Shown piece by piece: positions 62,170 to 64,000 of a stretch of 64,000 nt of DNA; the stretch's first letter is position 1, and each line of letters opens with the position of its first letter. The notes below the pieces were generated by a model that ran no database searches, had not been told where the DNA came from, and was given only the letters and a program-made list of their open reading frames with translations. Source of the stretch: Heterobilharzia americana. Taxonomy: Eukaryota > Platyhelminthes > Trematoda > Strigeidida > Schistosomatidae. The translations under genes were made by a program, and so were the position numbers. The stretch is from assembly GCA_944470555.2 (NCBI GenBank), contig OX104127.1, forward strand, positions 28,845,661 to 28,909,660, written 5' to 3'.

Positions 62170-63355
62170 AGAACTTCATATAATAAAAAGAGAAGATTCA
62201 TTCTCAAATGAATAAATTAAAGTTAACATATAGCTGGAATGACTTTAAAAAGACAAGAACTTCTCTCCTCCTGGTTTGATTTACGTGGTATCCCGTTGTC
62301 CAGTTTCTCCTTGCACTTTCTTTTCTCTTTTCTTTTCAGTATCAGCCTGACGAGAAAGTCCCAAGCATTAGTTTGATCAAAAAGTATCAACTTACTGGAA
62401 ATCCCATTTCGCACCTGATACTGGAAACTGACGTTAGAGGTAGCCAACTGGCTCACCCTGATTTTCCATTTTCCTGTTTCTTGAACAGCTTAACAACCAA
62501 CTCACCTCCATACCAGTACCCTAAATGCTACCACATACGAAACCCCAACGCAAAAACTGGTCTCAGATTTCTGGTCCGTGACAAATGCAGCGGAAATATG
62601 GATGAACAATCAAACTCGACAGATCACTTTACCTAACGGCAACACATCCATAATAATGCTATGTAACAGATTTCTATAGTACTTTGTCTTGTATCAATTC
62701 ATCTCAGAGAAGTCAATTAACAGCCTATGTATCTCCTTGACAACGTTGTATGCTTCATTGCGAAGTCTATGAGGTTTTACACATGTGTAATATTCACCAC
62801 TGTTGAACAACGATGCTCCCAGTCTTTAATTACTTGCACCGTAACGAATGTTTTCAGTACTACCAATCTGAATTGCTGGAAGAGGTAACACCTGAAGAGT
62901 GAGAAACGCCTGAACCTAGACATTCACCTGGATTAAATGATTGTATGGATACTTACTTATTTCTGAAATCATTGAAGTAAGTTACTGTTGGTCAATAAAT
63001 CTACGAACACAAGAATTACTGTTCAAATAGACGTCTATCTGACAAAACACTTGGTCTTGTAGATGGGTCAATCATGTCGACTACTCACAACGCAAACACC
63101 AAATATTGCGCCGTTTGATGTGAGGAAAGAATTGTGAGCAGAAATGGCCTAAACTCAGCACGATGTGTATGTCCCGTAAAGTGATATTTTCCTGCTACTT
63201 TCATAGCATTTAGACACTTGGTATCATGGTAGAGTTTAGTGTCTTCCCTCTGTATTATTCAATACTGCCAAAACCTTTTATGTCTCTCTGCAATTATCAA
63301 TTTGATGGGGCCTGTAAACTGGCTTATCTCATGTTAACTTAATAACTTCAGAATA
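62170..63355. other. unassigned part of the nested insertion
   Basis: No recognised motif. Short frames at 62223-62456 (-) and 62373-62636 (+) overlap and look like chance. This may be 3' untranslated sequence or another inserted fragment. Confidence 0.4.
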
Positions 63356-63356
63356 G

Positions 63357-63383
63357 AGATATTTATTTATTTATTTATTTATT
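63357..63383 (+). repeat. TATT microsatellite at insertion end
   Basis: About seven TATT/ATTT units directly before the family A LINE resumes. It probably marks the 3' tail of the inserted element. Confidence 0.8.
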
Positions 63384-64000
63384 TAAAACGGCCAACACTG
63401 GTACTGGTTAGAGAGACCTAAATAACTCCAGGTATATCAGACGCACGTATTACGATCGATGGATACACAGTGTTCAGATAGGACAGAGCCTGTCAAAAGG
63501 AGGCAGATGTCTTATCTGTGCATCGAGCACTATTATTACTGACATCTGCTGAAATCTTGAACTAGGTGAAACACCTGAATGTTTGTGGATAGTTGTAACT
63601 ATCAGTAAACGCAAGCACCTCACCGGATGTTTATACAGGGCGCCAAACACATCCATAAGAGTCGATAAAGTCATCTGCGAAACATTTGAGCGCATCCCCC
63701 ACTCCAGACTTCGATTTTAAGGTAATCTGCGGTGACCTCAACCTCGCTGGGATAGACTGGAACATATGCACAGATCCCACAACCCATAGCAAGCTCCTAG
63801 AGACCACTTACACAAACGGTAAACAGCAGTACTTGCACTCCCCCACGCGAAACAATAACACTCTTGATCTGATACTTTGTCGCAACACTGAGCTGTTGTC
63901 CCCACAGGTGGGAGAAACATTCACAAGCAGCGATCGTAGGTAACCGCTTTGCACTCTACCACCTCCAGTGGCTAACGAGGGTGCACATGAAGTAACACCG
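63384..64000 (+). mobile_element. CR1-like LINE family A, right copy, resumed
   Basis: Continues the element broken at 58624 and runs off the window. It is almost identical to the - strand copy at about 15298-14670. It contains ITDIC*NPELGETPE with the same stop, and CETFERI / ASPTPDFDFKVICGDLN with the same frame break. The 85-codon frame at 63686-63943 encodes exactly the same residues as 14727-14984 (-). Confidence 0.85.

Larger units (their letters stand above)
58625..63383 (+). mobile_element. 4759 bp nested insertion
   Basis: Splits the family A LINE. Comparison with the uninterrupted copy at about 15270-15300 shows that the host loses only 3 bp (ACC) at the junction and no target duplication is formed. 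Contains a dead CR1-like element (family C), about 1.2 kb of unassigned sequence and a TATT microsatellite at the right end. Confidence 0.7.

Noticed and set aside
1..64000. CRISPR array, prokaryotic operons, phage or viral genes
   Set aside because: No spaced direct repeats and no bacterial gene organisation. Introns, LINEs and SINEs show a eukaryotic nuclear genome.

Overview
The window is eukaryotic and almost certainly comes from a parasitic flatworm, most likely a schistosome or close trematode relative. The base composition is AT-rich. One gene is certain, a purine nucleoside phosphorylase (PNP) whose coding exons are split by 34-41 bp introns. Residue numbering at every active-site position agrees with the schistosome enzyme as I remember it. 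The repeats also fit trematodes: RTE-clade (SR2-like) and CR1-like LINEs, and tRNA-derived SINEs carrying hammerhead-ribozyme-like cores (Sm-alpha-like). I see no bacterial operons, CRISPR arrays, rRNA or intact tRNA genes.

The dominant structure is a giant imperfect palindrome. Arm 1 (20502-37663) and arm 2 (40605-57630) are inverted copies around a 2.9 kb spacer (37664-40604). Paired positions sum to 78268 near the centre and to 78132 in the outer part. Each arm has a complete PNP gene: + strand 21929-24367 and - strand 53765-56203. The arms differ by two large events. A 2835 bp RTE element with 12 bp target duplications sits only in arm 2 (42336-45170), and arm 1 has 3042 bp (32804-35845) where arm 2 has 59 bp. 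The spacer is mostly an older, inverted RTE copy whose 3' end falls exactly on the inner edge of arm 1.

Left flank (1-20501): a graveyard of SINEs and dead LINEs, with CR1-like fragments on the - strand (about 4.5-6.3 kb and 13.1-16.8 kb) and the + strand (about 16.9-20.1 kb), and a different LINE on the - strand (8.05-9.26 kb). Right flank (57631-64000): a second copy of the 13-16.8 kb CR1-like element, inverted, sharing its inactivating lesions and interrupted by a 4759 bp insertion that holds another dead CR1-like element. The inverted duplication may therefore once have been longer than the present arms.

Functionally, PNP belongs to purine salvage, on which schistosomes depend because they lack de novo purine synthesis; this locus carries two near-identical copies facing each other. 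Several short, exon-like, protein-like ORFs run antisense to PNP in both arms and I could not identify them. A misassembled pair of haplotypes could mimic such a palindrome and must be excluded with spanning long reads.
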